NCBI RefSeq assembly: GCF_016406305.1
Contig: NZ_CP066369.1
Location: forward strand, 2,374,501 to 2,438,500
Reading direction: 5' to 3'
Source: Shewanella putrefaciens
GTDB taxonomy: Bacteria; Pseudomonadota; Gammaproteobacteria; Enterobacterales; Shewanellaceae
DNA: 64,000 nucleotides
Both the position numbers and the translations under genes were made by a program. The notes below the pieces were generated by a model. That model saw only the letters and a list, made by a program, of their open reading frames with translations. It ran no database searches and had not been told where the DNA came from. Shown here one piece after another: positions 7,685 to 16,400 of the stretch. Numbering within the stretch: position 1 is the first letter of the stretch; each line of letters opens with the position of its first letter.

Positions 7685-8428
7685 ATGATGAAACTGAAAA
7701 TGCTTTTCGGATTGGCCGCACTAACTTCAACAGCTGTTATGGCTCAAGGTCCACAATGTAACCATGCGCAGCTACCCTATCAACAGATGACGCCGGTACC
7801 TTATGACAGCACGCCGTATACTCCACAAAATACGATGCCGGAGCAATGCAGCAACCCCGAAATTGAAGCCTATATTGCCGATTGGGAAGCAGGCAAAATC
7901 GACTTTAACACCATCAAACCCAATGACAGCATTGCAGCGGATCAACGCTTTTGTAAAACCTTGGATGACAACGGTAACGTGCTCGAAGCCAAAAACTGCG
8001 ATCCCAAAAACTCTCCTGTAAGCTATATCTGGAAAGAATTATCGGACAGCCCAGTCGTTATCGGTATTACTAACGGTGGTATGTCAGACCATGAGCCACA
8101 TTTCCATGGTCAACCAGAGTGTTACTACGTCGTCAACGGCGCAAGTAAAACATTGGCGAACAATAAATTTGAAACGTTAGCTAAAGGTCAATACTTCTAT
8201 ATTCCAGGAGCCCATATCCACAATACTCCAATCCTCAATAAAGAAGGTTTAGGCGTGTTTTACTGGTATCCAAACAACGCGCACTTTGATGGATTTAAAT
8301 ACTATTGGCGTAAAGATGTTAAAAACCTAAGAGTGGCCGAAGAAGCCTTTGACCGTGTAGATGCCATCCGCAAACGCGATTTAGGTTTAGGCCCATACGG
8401 CACCAACGAAGAATTCTTTAAAAAATAA
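7685..8428 (+). CDS. Secreted metal-binding cupin, DMSP-lyase-like motifs
   Basis: 247 residues with a Sec signal peptide (cut after VMA, about residue 20), so periplasmic. One cupin domain: motif 1 is HFHGQPECYYVVNG (metal ligands His139, His141, Glu145) and motif 2 is GQYFYIPGAHIHN (ligand His177 or His179). Motif 1 fits the HXH(X)3E(X)6G pattern shared by cupin lyases such as DddQ, DddL, DddW and DddY. Four cysteines (25, 55, 90, 105) before the cupin suggest disulfides. It is shorter than DddY (about 400 residues), so it is not a simple orthologue. Its promoter module is a copy of that of the flavoprotein operon, linking it to that pathway. The reaction is unknown; a lyase or isomerase making the acceptor is one hypothesis. 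Confidence 0.7.
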   Translation: MMKLKMLFGLAALTSTAVMAQGPQCNHAQLPYQQMTPVPYDSTPYTPQNTMPEQCSNPEIEAYIADWEAGKIDFNTIKPNDSIAADQRFCKTLDDNGNVLEAKNCDPKNSPVSYIWKELSDSPVVIGITNGGMSDHEPHFHGQPECYYVVNGASKTLANNKFETLAKGQYFYIPGAHIHNTPILNKEGLGVFYWYPNNAHFDGFKYYWRKDVKNLRVAEEAFDRVDAIRKRDLGLGPYGTNEEFFKK

Positions 8429-8445
8429 GTAGATATCCCCTAGTC

Positions 8446-8474
8446 GACTCATCTATTCAATCTATAGGTGAGTC
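8446..8474 (+). terminator. Stem-loop after the cupin gene
   Basis: An 11-bp stem containing one G-T pair (GACTCATCTAT with ATAGGTGAGTC) and a 7-base loop, 17 bp after the stop. There is no T-tract, so termination is uncertain. Confidence 0.4.
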
Positions 8475-8563
8475 AGCTAAATCGAATAATCCAATTAACG
8501 TTTCTTCAGCGATCACCACTCAAGCCCCAGCTCAGCAAAGACGAATAATCTATCGCTATAACC

Positions 8564-8740
8564 TTAAGTGATTACACTGCGGATTATTTCAGGGTCAATA
8601 TTCAGATAATCAAGAACCAATGCATTACGAAGGCCTATCACTTTACGCCAGCCATTTAATTCATCAGCTGGTTGTGCCCCTCGTTGACACCGGATCTCAA
8701 ATGCTTGGTAGGCATCTTGGGGGCTAGGCCAGCCAGCGAC
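8564..8740 (-). pseudogene. HEPN (HepT-like/DUF86) toxin remnant
   Basis: The minus strand, open from 8740 to the stop at 8564, encodes about 58 residues that match the C-terminal part of HepT-like toxins: PADELNGWRKVIGLRNALV followed by LDYLNIDPEIIRSVIT. HepT is an HEPN ribonuclease normally paired with an MntA nucleotidyltransferase antitoxin. The catalytic RX4-6H motif is broken: the expected RNxxVH reads RNALVL, with Leu in place of His. A stop codon lies just upstream, so the N-terminal half is gone, and no antitoxin gene is seen. It is a decayed fragment in the tail of the island. Confidence 0.5.
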
Positions 8741-8881
8741 TTAGCCCAATGTTGTGCATCTTGCATTCTGCGACCGTCATCCGACTCAAAATAAGTTTGT
8801 TGGCATTAATGATTCCGAAAGCCAGGGGGATAAGTGCAGGATTGATATCGACAACGGACGCTTTCCTTTGGCGAGCCCCAA

Positions 8882-9121
8882 AGCCACCATACCCTTGCCA
8901 GTCAGCTGCTATCTAACTACGTTCCGCTTGAGTGGGTAGCTCGGCAACTTGGTCACAGTGATACCACCATGATCAAGAAGCACTACGGCAAGTGGATCCC
9001 CAAAGACTCGCAACGCATGGCAAGTCGCATATCTGAAATGATGGGCTTTAATGCGGACATAAACGGACAGGAAAACGCAGATTTTGCCCCAAAGCAACAA
9101 AGGGAACCAGTAAAATACTGA
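8882..9121 (+). pseudogene. Tyrosine recombinase (phage/island integrase) C-terminal remnant
   Basis: About 79 codons ending in TGA at 9119-9121 encode the C-terminal end of a tyrosine integrase: TLASQLLSNYVPLEWVARQL, then the GHS box (QLGHSDTTMIKKHYGKWIP) with the histidine and the nucleophile-type tyrosine in KKHYGKW. The N-terminal domain, the first catalytic arginine region and any start codon are absent. It ends 17 bp from the 3' end of the tRNA-Ser gene, the classical place for an integrase at its attachment site. This supports an ancient insertion into this tRNA gene from the left side. No second copy of the tRNA end (attachment repeat) was spotted. Confidence 0.7.
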
Positions 9122-9138
9122 TTCCCTTTGCTTTAATT

Positions 9139-9226
9139 TGGCGGTGAGAGAGGGAGTCGAACCCTCGATACGTTACCGTATACACACTTTCCAGGCGTGC
9201 TCCTTCGGCCACTCGGACACCTCACC
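9139..9226 (-). tRNA. tRNA-Ser (anticodon GGA)
   Basis: An 88-nt class II tRNA on the minus strand with a long variable arm (TATACGGTAACGTAT), acceptor stem GGTGAGG/TCTCACC, T-loop TTCGACT and encoded CCA at 9139-9141. The anticodon GGA is read from TCC at 9190-9192, in the loop CTGGAAA. The sequence is very close to tRNA-Ser(GGA) of enterobacteria. The first acceptor helix contains one G-U pair. The gene is a likely integration target, given the integrase remnant beside its 3' end. Confidence 0.97.
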
Positions 9227-9239
9227 ATATTGTTGATTT

Positions 9240-9443
9240 ATGTTTACGTGGTTAATCTTTCACGTGAATTTTGCTTTTAATCCATTAACGTCAATCAATC
9301 GCCTTGCCGAGAGGCTTTTGTCGTTAACGGAGCGGTACTGTACGCAAAAGCATTTAGGTGGTCAAGTAAAAAAGAATCGATTTCAGGCGGTTGCGCAATT
9401 GCTAATCAAACTGCCCGAACAATCGGCCTTATCCGAAGATTAA
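9240..9443 (+). CDS. Possible small hypothetical protein
   Basis: A 67-residue frame between tRNA-Ser and the chemoreceptor gene. It is basic in its second half (TQKHLGGQVKKNRFQ) with a short hydrophobic start. I do not recognise it. No clear ribosome-binding site precedes the ATG, and the region may simply be the upstream DNA of the tRNA gene, so coding status is doubtful. Confidence 0.2.
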   Translation: MFTWLIFHVNFAFNPLTSINRLAERLLSLTERYCTQKHLGGQVKKNRFQAVAQLLIKLPEQSALSED

Positions 9444-9468
9444 ATAGACAAGGCGTATCACCTTTGTC

Positions 9469-11463
9469 TTAATTCACCGTAAATTTATGTACTTCTTTAG
9501 ACATGAGCTCTGCATCGAATGTTAATGCTTTAGTTAGCTCGCGTAATTCATCGGAAATCCTTTGTGTATTCAGATAAATTTCACTGATCTTCAACGCATT
9601 ACGATTCACATCTTCGGAGACGGCGGATTGCTCATGGGTTGCCGTGGCAATTTGTTCATTCATGCGGTCAATAATATCAACCTGTTCAACAATACGCTTC
9701 AGTTCCACCCCAGCTTGTTCGGCTTCTTGCACGCTGATCTTGGCTTGTGCTAATCCGCGCTCCATCGCTTTTACGGCGATACTCGCCCCCGATTTTAATC
9801 TGTCGGTCATGCTTTTAATATCGGCAGTTGAGGTTTGTGACCGCTGGGCCAAGCTTCTGACTTCATCTGCGACAACGGCAAATCCCCGCCCCATTTCCCC
9901 GGCGCGGGCCGCTTCAATCGCGGCATTGAGTGCCAGTAAATTGGTTTGTTCGGCAATACTGCTGATCACATCGAGCACCACAACAATGCCGTGTATTTCT
10001 TTATCCAGTTCATTTATCGCCTGGGATGCGCCGTTAATATCATCGGCCAATTCCTTAATCGCTTTGCTGGTGCGACCAACCTCCAGATTGCCTGCCTTAG
10101 CCTCGTTGTTTGCAGTATTTGAGGCTTCTGAAGCCTGAACCGCGTTAGCGGCGATTTCGGCGACGGTTGCGCTCATTTCGGTCATCGCCGAGGCAACCTG
10201 CTCCGCTTCGCTGTGCCCTTGCATCACGTCCTGCTCCATGGCATGGGTACAGAGGTCCATTTGCTCGACCGCCTGCTGCAATTTAGCGCCACTGGCCCGA
10301 ACCTGTAGGATAACGTTTTCAAAATCAGTCATCATCCCATTAAAAGCATTGGCAAGCTCACCAAATTCATCGGAACTGGTTTGGCTTAAGCGAACACTCA
10401 GATCATAGTGCTTGCGAGCCTGAGTCACTGTCGAATAAATATGGTGCACACTGTCGTGTAAATAACGGATCACCGATAGGCTGAGCATCAATACCACGGC
10501 GAGTACGACGCAGAGTGTCACAAGGACAAAGAACATATGTTCATTAGCTACGGTCAGCCGCTCGTGAGTCACATTCAGTAAATCCGTGGATATTTGCTGC
10601 TCAAAATCCCTTAAGCGATCAATTCGGGCCGTTGACTTAGCAAACCAATCTTCGGGGTTTTGCTGCAGAATTTTTTGAACGTCCTGATCGAGGGCAATTT
10701 GGCGTAGAGCTTCTACATCCCTCACTTCGTTAGAGTTTTGGATGCGTTCGTCCGCTTCGACTAATGCTGGGGCTGCTAAGGCATGAAAGCGCTCTAAGTA
10801 GCTGTTTTGCTCAGAGACTAAGGTGATAAATTTGGCGTAAACTTTGGGTTTGAATCCCGCTTGGCCAAAGGTTGAGCTGAGTACCGCCCGCTCAATACCC
10901 GCCCGTTCCTTCATCTGCAAATAGGCACTAAAGGCCGCGGCTTTAATCGCAATTTCTTGATTGGCACCTGCTTTGGCGGTTTCATCGACTACGGCTAATA
11001 GCAACTTGTTAAGCCCAGTATAGTAGGCCACCTCATCGGCCGCGCTGATGGATAAACTATCGACCTTAGCGCGTATCTGCTGGAGTTGCCCAAGTTGAGT
11101 GCTAATGTCCCGTAGTTTGGGCGCAAACGTTTCGGGTAAGCTGCTGTTATCGACAAAGGATTGATAAAGTTTTAGCTGTGTGTCTGTCAATTGCCTTTGG
11201 CTGGGTATTTTACCCGCGAAGGCTTTGCCCGCTGAGCTAATAAAACCAGCACTCATACCGCGTTCTTTTTGCAATTCATGGACTAAGTTACTGTTTGTGA
11301 CGGCCAGTTCACTTAACTGTACGACCAGTTGTAAGTCTTGACGGTATTCATACTTTTCAATCAGGAAGAGTGCTCCATATAAGAAGCACGCAAATAGCGG
11401 AGGCAACACAACCATAAGTAACTTCTGCTTCAAACTAAGATTGCCAATCCATTGCCATTTCAT
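9469..11463 (-). CDS. Methyl-accepting chemotaxis protein with NIT sensor domain
   Basis: 664 residues. Transmembrane helix 1 is at about residues 14-31, followed by a periplasmic NIT (nitrate/nitrite sensing) domain recognised by [16 protein letters not shown], helix 2 near residues 305-325, HAMP, and a cytoplasmic signalling domain. The signalling hairpin [19 protein letters not shown] with [15 protein letters not shown] is essentially invariant in chemoreceptors. It would signal through CheW/CheA to the flagellar motor. NIT domains in characterised proteins sense nitrate or nitrite, which suits an anaerobic respirer, but the ligand is inferred. It is a single-gene unit, with 266 bp between its start and the end of marC. 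Confidence 0.9.
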   Translation of the reverse strand: MKWQWIGNLSLKQKLLMVVLPPLFACFLYGALFLIEKYEYRQDLQLVVQLSELAVTNSNLVHELQKERGMSAGFISSAGKAFAGKIPSQRQLTDTQLKLYQSFVDNSSLPETFAPKLRDISTQLGQLQQIRAKVDSLSISAADEVAYYTGLNKLLLAVVDETAKAGANQEIAIKAAAFSAYLQMKERAGIERAVLSSTFGQAGFKPKVYAKFITLVSEQNSYLERFHALAAPALVEADERIQNSNEVRDVEALRQIALDQDVQKILQQNPEDWFAKSTARIDRLRDFEQQISTDLLNVTHERLTVANEHMFFVLVTLCVVLAVVLMLSLSVIRYLHDSVHHIYSTVTQARKHYDLSVRLSQTSSDEFGELANAFNGMMTDFENVILQVRASGAKLQQAVEQMDLCTHAMEQDVMQGHSEAEQVASAMTEMSATVAEIAANAVQASEASNTANNEAKAGNLEVGRTSKAIKELADDINGASQAINELDKEIHGIVVVLDVISSIAEQTNLLALNAAIEAARAGEMGRGFAVVADEVRSLAQRSQTSTADIKSMTDRLKSGASIAVKAMERGLAQAKISVQEAEQAGVELKRIVEQVDIIDRMNEQIATATHEQSAVSEDVNRNALKISEIYLNTQRISDELRELTKALTFDAELMSKEVHKFTVN

Positions 11464-11683
11464 AGAGATATCCTTCTACACAAAAATTAAGATGCTCTAT
11501 ATATAGCATAAGATCCACCTAAGGACGATGTTGCTACTTTAGAGACATAGAATTTAAATCTATTTCAAAAACAGCATTTTAATCTTTTTCTGAGGCGAGA
11601 GTTCTGCCATTCATTCTTCATAGGAAGTAAAAAGCAGTACAGATATTGTTTCTCATCAATTTATCTACAAATAAAAAAGAAAA

Positions 11684-11712
11684 AAGCGCATTAGAGTCAA
11701 TCCAATGCGCTT
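11684..11712 (-). terminator. Terminator of marC
   Basis: Nine-bp stem (AAGCGCATT and its complement) with an 11-base loop. On the minus strand it is followed by a long T-rich tract, downstream of the marC stop. Confidence 0.85.
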
Positions 11713-11729
11713 CTTAAACTGTGTTTCGC

Positions 11730-12362
11730 TTAACCAAAAAGTTGCGGGAATAATCCCTTCACACCCGCGGCAATCACTTCAATACCTATGGATAACATCA
11801 GTAATCCCATCAGACGGGTAATGACGTTAATCCCCGTTTTACCAAGGATTTTATAGATGATAGAGGCCATTCTAAAGAGACCAAAACTCACTAAACCAAA
11901 CACGATCACAGTGATAAACATCGCGATGATGTTAGAGAAGGTATTGTGTTCTGCGGCAAACACTATCACCGAACTGATGGCACCAGGGCCCGCCATCAAA
12001 GGCAGCGCAAGCGGCACCACGGCAACGGATTCCATCGCCGATGACTCGCGATCTTCCTCTTGGTTGCGTTTCACTTCGCCTAATTTACCCTGCAACATCG
12101 ACATGGCAATAATCGCAATCAAACTGCCACCGGCGATCCTAAAGGCAGACAGGGAAATGCTAAACATATTCAAAATATGTTGCCCCGCCACTATGGTCAC
12201 CAACAAGATAACGACCACGGCAAAGTTAGCCACTTTCCCGGTATGGTTCCGCTCAGCCTCGGTTTGATGACTCGTTAAGCTCACAAAAACGGGCAATAAC
12301 CCAATCGGATTGATAATGGCAACGAGGCCGAGAAAAAATTTAACGTAAAGTGTTAACTCCAA
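11730..12362 (-). CDS. MarC-family integral membrane protein
   Basis: 210 residues with about six predicted transmembrane helices and the family-typical start FFLGLVAIINPIGLLPVF and PLALPLMAGPGAISSVI loop. MarC/YchE/YhgN proteins are inner-membrane proteins of unproven function; the old link to multiple antibiotic resistance has not held up. Here it lies divergent from adhE. In E. coli the homologue ychE is also adjacent to adhE, so this neighbourhood is conserved, though the functional reason is unknown. Confidence 0.9.
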   Translation of the reverse strand: MELTLYVKFFLGLVAIINPIGLLPVFVSLTSHQTEAERNHTGKVANFAVVVILLVTIVAGQHILNMFSISLSAFRIAGGSLIAIIAMSMLQGKLGEVKRNQEEDRESSAMESVAVVPLALPLMAGPGAISSVIVFAAEHNTFSNIIAMFITVIVFGLVSFGLFRMASIIYKILGKTGINVITRLMGLLMLSIGIEVIAAGVKGLFPQLFG

Positions 12363-12680
12363 GTTGCGATCCTTATGTGCGTGTCACGCCAATTTCATCA
12401 AAGTAAGCTTAAGGGCAAGTATAGTATCTCAAGCACAGATGACTGAAAAATGAGATTTTTAAGGTTTAATCACAAGTTTAAATAATATTTCCATCCCGCA
12501 ACGAGTCCTCTCTTGAGTCTAGGCAATAAAAACCGATCCTTTTTGCTGTAGTTTTATTACATAAAAACCCAAATTTGATGGGATTATCACACTTTAATCC
12601 CGGCATTAAGTGTAATTTTCTACCATAAAGAATATTTAGCGAATCGAATCATTCTCTAAATCTTTTTAGGAGTGTTAACC
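12363..12680. promoter_or_regulatory. Divergent promoter region marC / adhE
   Basis: 318 bp, AT-rich. An inverted repeat GGGATTA-N8-TAATCCC lies at 12580-12601, about 80 bp before adhE, and could be an operator. AGGAG at 12668-12672 is the ribosome-binding site of adhE. I looked for CRP, FNR and Rex consensus sites and found none that fits well. No ORF is credible. Confidence 0.4.
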
Positions 12681-15284
12681 ATGTTAGTGACCAATGCACA
12701 AGAACTGGACCTGATGGTCGAGCGTGTCGCCAAAGCACAGGCCGAATATGCAACCTTTAGCCAGGCACAAGTCGATGCCATATTCCGTGCGGCCGCCCTC
12801 GCCGCTGCCGATGCACGGATCTCGCTAGCCAAAATGGCTGCCAGTGAAACCCGCATGGGAATTATCGAAGACAAGGTCATCAAAAACCACTTTGCCTCGG
12901 AATATATTTATAACAAATATAAAGATGAGAAAACCTGCGGTATTTTATCGGAGGATCTCACCTTCGGCACTATCACTATCGCCGAACCCGTAGGCATTAT
13001 TTGTGGCATAGTCCCCACCACAAATCCCACATCGACGGCCATTTTTAAGGCACTGATCAGCCTAAAAACCCGCAATGCGATTATTTTTTCCCCCCACCCA
13101 AGGGCAAAAACCTCTACCACAACGGCAGCCAAATTAGTGCTCGATGCCGCCGTTGCTGCGGGGGCGCCAAAGGATATTATCGGCTGGATTGATGAGCCCA
13201 GTGTTGCACTATCGAATCAGTTAATGACTCACCCTAAAGTGAATCTTATCCTCGCCACCGGTGGCCCTGGTATGGTGAAAGCCGCTTATTCTTCGGGTAA
13301 ACCCGCCATTGGTGTGGGCGCGGGAAATACCCCCATTGTGATTGATGAAACCGCCGATATTAAGCGCGCGGTCAGCTCAATATTGATGTCAAAAACCTTC
13401 GATAACGGTGTGGTGTGTGCCTCTGAACAAGCGGTAATCGTAGTCGACAGTATCTATGAGCAAGTTAAAGAGCGTTTTGCCAGCCACGGCGGCTATATAC
13501 TGTCGGCGGATCAAACGGCGGCAATGCAGCAAGTGATTTTAAAAAATGGCGGCTTAAATGCCGATATCGTTGGCCAAAGCGCGGCAACGATCGCCCAAAT
13601 GGCGGGATTTGAGGTCCCCCATTGGACCAAAGTGTTGATTGGTGAAGTCACTGAAATCACCGAAGCAGAAGCCTTTGCCCACGAAAAACTCTCCCCCTTA
13701 CTCGGCATGTACCTCGCCGCAGATTTTAATGAGGCTGTCGATAAGGCCGAAGCCTTAGTGGCATTGGGCGGCATTGGCCATACCTCTGGGCTTTACACCG
13801 ACCAAGATACCCAAACCGAGCGGGTGAAGACCTTCGGTTTTAGAATGAAAACTGCGCGGATCTTAATTAACACCCCCGCTTCCCAAGGGGGGATTGGCGA
13901 TCTCTATAACTTTAAATTGGCACCCTCACTCACCTTAGGTTGCGGCTCTTGGGGCGGAAACTCGATTTCAGAAAACGTCGGGCCGAGTCATTTGATCAAC
14001 AAAAAAACCGTCGCTAAGAGGGCCGAAAATATGCTGTGGCATAAACTTCCATCATCCATTTACTTCCGCCGCGGCAGTCTCCCCATAGCACTAGAGGAAT
14101 TAAGCGATAAAAAACGCGCGCTTATTGTCACAGATAGATTTTTATTCAACCAAGGTTATTGCGATGAAACCATTCGCATTTTGAAGGCCCAGGGTCTTGA
14201 AACCGAAATTTTCTATGACGTTGAAGCCGACCCCACCTTAGCCATTGTTCGCCAGGGAGCTAAAGTCGCCCAAAGCTTTAAACCCGACGTGATCATTGCC
14301 CTCGGTGGTGGCTCGCCCATGGATGCGGCTAAGATTATTTGGGTGATGTACGAACATCCCGATGTCGATTTTGCCGACTTGGCACTGCGCTTTATGGATA
14401 TCCGTAAACGTATCTATAAGTTCCCTAAAATGGGGGCGAAAGCCATGATGGTGGCCATACCCACGACCTCGGGCACGGGCTCTGAAGTCACTCCTTTTGC
14501 CGTAGTGACCGATGAACATACGGGCAAGAAATACCCCATTGCCGATTACCAACTCACCCCCAATATGGCGATTGTTGATCCTAATTTAGTGATGAATATG
14601 CCTAAATCCCTGACGGCCTTTGGTGGCATAGATGCGGTAACCCATGCACTAGAAGCCTATGTCAGCGTGATGGCAAATGAGTACAGCGATGGTCAAGCAC
14701 TGCAGGCTCTGGACTTACTGTGCAAATATTTGCCCGATGCCTATAACCTGGGCTCACAGTCCCCCATCGCCCGCGAAAAAGTCCACAATGGCGCCACCAT
14801 TGCGGGTATCGCCTTTGCCAACGCTTTCCTCGGGATCTGCCACTCTATGGCCCATAAACTGGGGGCCGAATTCCACCTTGCCCATGGGTTAGCCAATGCA
14901 CTACTGATCAGTAATGTGATCCGTTTTAATGCAACGGATCTCCCCACAAAACAAGCGGCCTTTAGCCAATACGACAGGCCAAAAGCCCTGTGCCGCTACG
15001 CTGCTATCGCAGATCATTTACAGTTAGGCGGAACATCCGATGAGGAAAAAGTCGAAAAATTGCTGGAAAAAATCGAGCAACTCAAGAAGACGTTGGGCAT
15101 TCCTGCTTCTATCCAAGAAGCCGGCGTCAACGAAGCCGACTTCCTCGCCAAGTTAGATGAAGTTGCAGAAGATGCCTTCGATGATCAATGCACTGGGGCA
15201 AATCCACGTTACCCATTGATTAACGAGTTAAAACAACTGCTGCTCGATAGCTACTATGGCAGAGCCTATAGTGACAACAACTAA
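12681..15284 (+). CDS. adhE: Bifunctional acetaldehyde/alcohol dehydrogenase
   Basis: 867 residues, full AdhE length. The N-terminal aldehyde dehydrogenase half (to about 440) converts acetyl-CoA to acetaldehyde; its catalytic cysteine is C246 in NGVVCASEQ, the same number as in E. coli. The C-terminal iron alcohol dehydrogenase half reduces acetaldehyde to ethanol; it has the NAD-binding GGGSPMDAAK and iron-site motifs GIDAVTHALEAY and HSMAHKLGAEFHLAHG. AdhE forms long cytoplasmic spirosomes and runs in fermentation. The ATG at 12681 is chosen over the in-frame GTG at 12672 because AGGAG at 12668-12672 is then spaced 8 bp. A strong bidirectional terminator follows. Confidence 0.97.
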   Translation: MLVTNAQELDLMVERVAKAQAEYATFSQAQVDAIFRAAALAAADARISLAKMAASETRMGIIEDKVIKNHFASEYIYNKYKDEKTCGILSEDLTFGTITIAEPVGIICGIVPTTNPTSTAIFKALISLKTRNAIIFSPHPRAKTSTTTAAKLVLDAAVAAGAPKDIIGWIDEPSVALSNQLMTHPKVNLILATGGPGMVKAAYSSGKPAIGVGAGNTPIVIDETADIKRAVSSILMSKTFDNGVVCASEQAVIVVDSIYEQVKERFASHGGYILSADQTAAMQQVILKNGGLNADIVGQSAATIAQMAGFEVPHWTKVLIGEVTEITEAEAFAHEKLSPLLGMYLAADFNEAVDKAEALVALGGIGHTSGLYTDQDTQTERVKTFGFRMKTARILINTPASQGGIGDLYNFKLAPSLTLGCGSWGGNSISENVGPSHLINKKTVAKRAENMLWHKLPSSIYFRRGSLPIALEELSDKKRALIVTDRFLFNQGYCDETIRILKAQGLETEIFYDVEADPTLAIVRQGAKVAQSFKPDVIIALGGGSPMDAAKIIWVMYEHPDVDFADLALRFMDIRKRIYKFPKMGAKAMMVAIPTTSGTGSEVTPFAVVTDEHTGKKYPIADYQLTPNMAIVDPNLVMNMPKSLTAFGGIDAVTHALEAYVSVMANEYSDGQALQALDLLCKYLPDAYNLGSQSPIAREKVHNGATIAGIAFANAFLGICHSMAHKLGAEFHLAHGLANALLISNVIRFNATDLPTKQAAFSQYDRPKALCRYAAIADHLQLGGTSDEEKVEKLLEKIEQLKKTLGIPASIQEAGVNEADFLAKLDEVAEDAFDDQCTGANPRYPLINELKQLLLDSYYGRAYSDNN

Positions 15285-15321
15285 GCTATCGCCTAACGAA
15301 GCGACTCGCGCGACCTAAATT

Positions 15322-15347
15322 AAAAAGCCCTCGAATGAGGGCTTTTT
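15322..15347. terminator. Bidirectional terminator
   Basis: An 11-bp perfect stem AAAAAGCCCTC/GAGGGCTTTTT with loop GAAT lies between adhE and the convergent peptidase gene. T-runs occur on both strands. Confidence 0.9.
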
Positions 15348-15409
15348 ATGGCGTGAACCATGACTTACTGAGTGATTAACTGCAATTGATATAGCAGCCT
15401 ACACAGCGA

Positions 15410-16345
15410 CTAGCGCAGTGCGAGCACATAATCGATGGCACTGATGATCGCCGCCACTTGGGCTAAGTTACATTCCTCGGGTGTGGCCGACGGGCTGTCG
15501 GGATACACTTCAGTGGTGGTGTTATAAATACAACCCGTCACACTACTGCACAGCCCTAATGACTTCAGCGGATAGTTAATCACCCCATGCTGCACCACAG
15601 TCGAGCCAATGATCTCGCCCTTGTCATCGGCAGGCGCGATATGAGTGACTTTACTGACGCCATCAATAATCGCCTTTTGGAACGCATCCTGCGGATTTTC
15701 GGTATCACCTACGGCATAAAAACCATCTGGGATAGTGCCAGGGATAAAGTCTTTACCATCGCGCGCAGCCAATGCAGGACGAAATTCATCCTCATCCGAG
15801 TCGGTGGTTTCGTGTAAATCCACATGCACATCAAAACCTTGTGGTACGCTTGCCACGAGTGCCATCAGGGCTGCCGATTCTTCTGCTGGGCTATTAGCAT
15901 AAAAAGAACGGTTTGGATCGATAGCCTTTGGGTTCCAGCGATTAATGGTCTCATAGCCCCAAGGGCTCACGCATACGGCGACCACCAGATTGACGCGATC
16001 AACATAATCGGCCGCCTTATCCGCTAAAAACGCCAAAGCCCCATGCACGCCACTGGTTTCATAGCCGTGTACGCCACCAGTGACTAATACAGTGATTTTT
16101 TGTGGATCGAAAGTCGTGGATTTAGCCGCAAACAAGGGATAGCGCGCAGGAGCAATCGATAACGCGCCATATTGCACTAAGCTCAGCCCTAATGCCGCTA
16201 ATTTAGGCTCCATCGCCTTAAGCGGTGTCACTACATCGTCCTGATAGAAGCGTTTAATTTGAGTGCTCGCAAGCCAAGCGGCCTTTTCAGCTTCGCCCCA
16301 TTTTTCACCGACAGTCCCGATTGGGTAAAATTTTAAATTTGCCAT
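15410..16345 (-). CDS. M14-family zinc carboxypeptidase-like protein
   Basis: 311 residues, no signal peptide, so cytoplasmic. Zinc-site residues are visible: His93 and Glu96 in GGVHGYETSG, and a third His (174 or 178) in FDVHVDLHET. DPNRSF (residues 144-149) carries the Asn-Arg pair that binds a substrate carboxylate in M14 enzymes. The fold includes both carboxypeptidases and succinylglutamate desuccinylase/aspartoacylase types; neither can be chosen from sequence. It stands between a terminator and the acetyltransferase gene, about 55 bp from the latter's end, and may be co-transcribed with it. Confidence 0.8.
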   Translation of the reverse strand: MANLKFYPIGTVGEKWGEAEKAAWLASTQIKRFYQDDVVTPLKAMEPKLAALGLSLVQYGALSIAPARYPLFAAKSTTFDPQKITVLVTGGVHGYETSGVHGALAFLADKAADYVDRVNLVVAVCVSPWGYETINRWNPKAIDPNRSFYANSPAEESAALMALVASVPQGFDVHVDLHETTDSDEDEFRPALAARDGKDFIPGTIPDGFYAVGDTENPQDAFQKAIIDGVSKVTHIAPADDKGEIIGSTVVQHGVINYPLKSLGLCSSVTGCIYNTTTEVYPDSPSATPEECNLAQVAAIISAIDYVLALR

Positions 16346-16400
16346 ATGTTCTCTTCTTCAGATTTTATGTTTTAGTCTTATAGTTAAAGATCGTTATACA

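Noticed and set aside
8754..8939. 61-codon plus-strand frame in the island tail
   Set aside because: It overlaps the integrase remnant in another frame, has no ribosome-binding site and no recognisable content.
12560..12605. FNR or CRP site upstream of adhE (TTGATGGGATTATCACA)
   Set aside because: Half-sites are present but the spacing is wrong for both consensus sequences.
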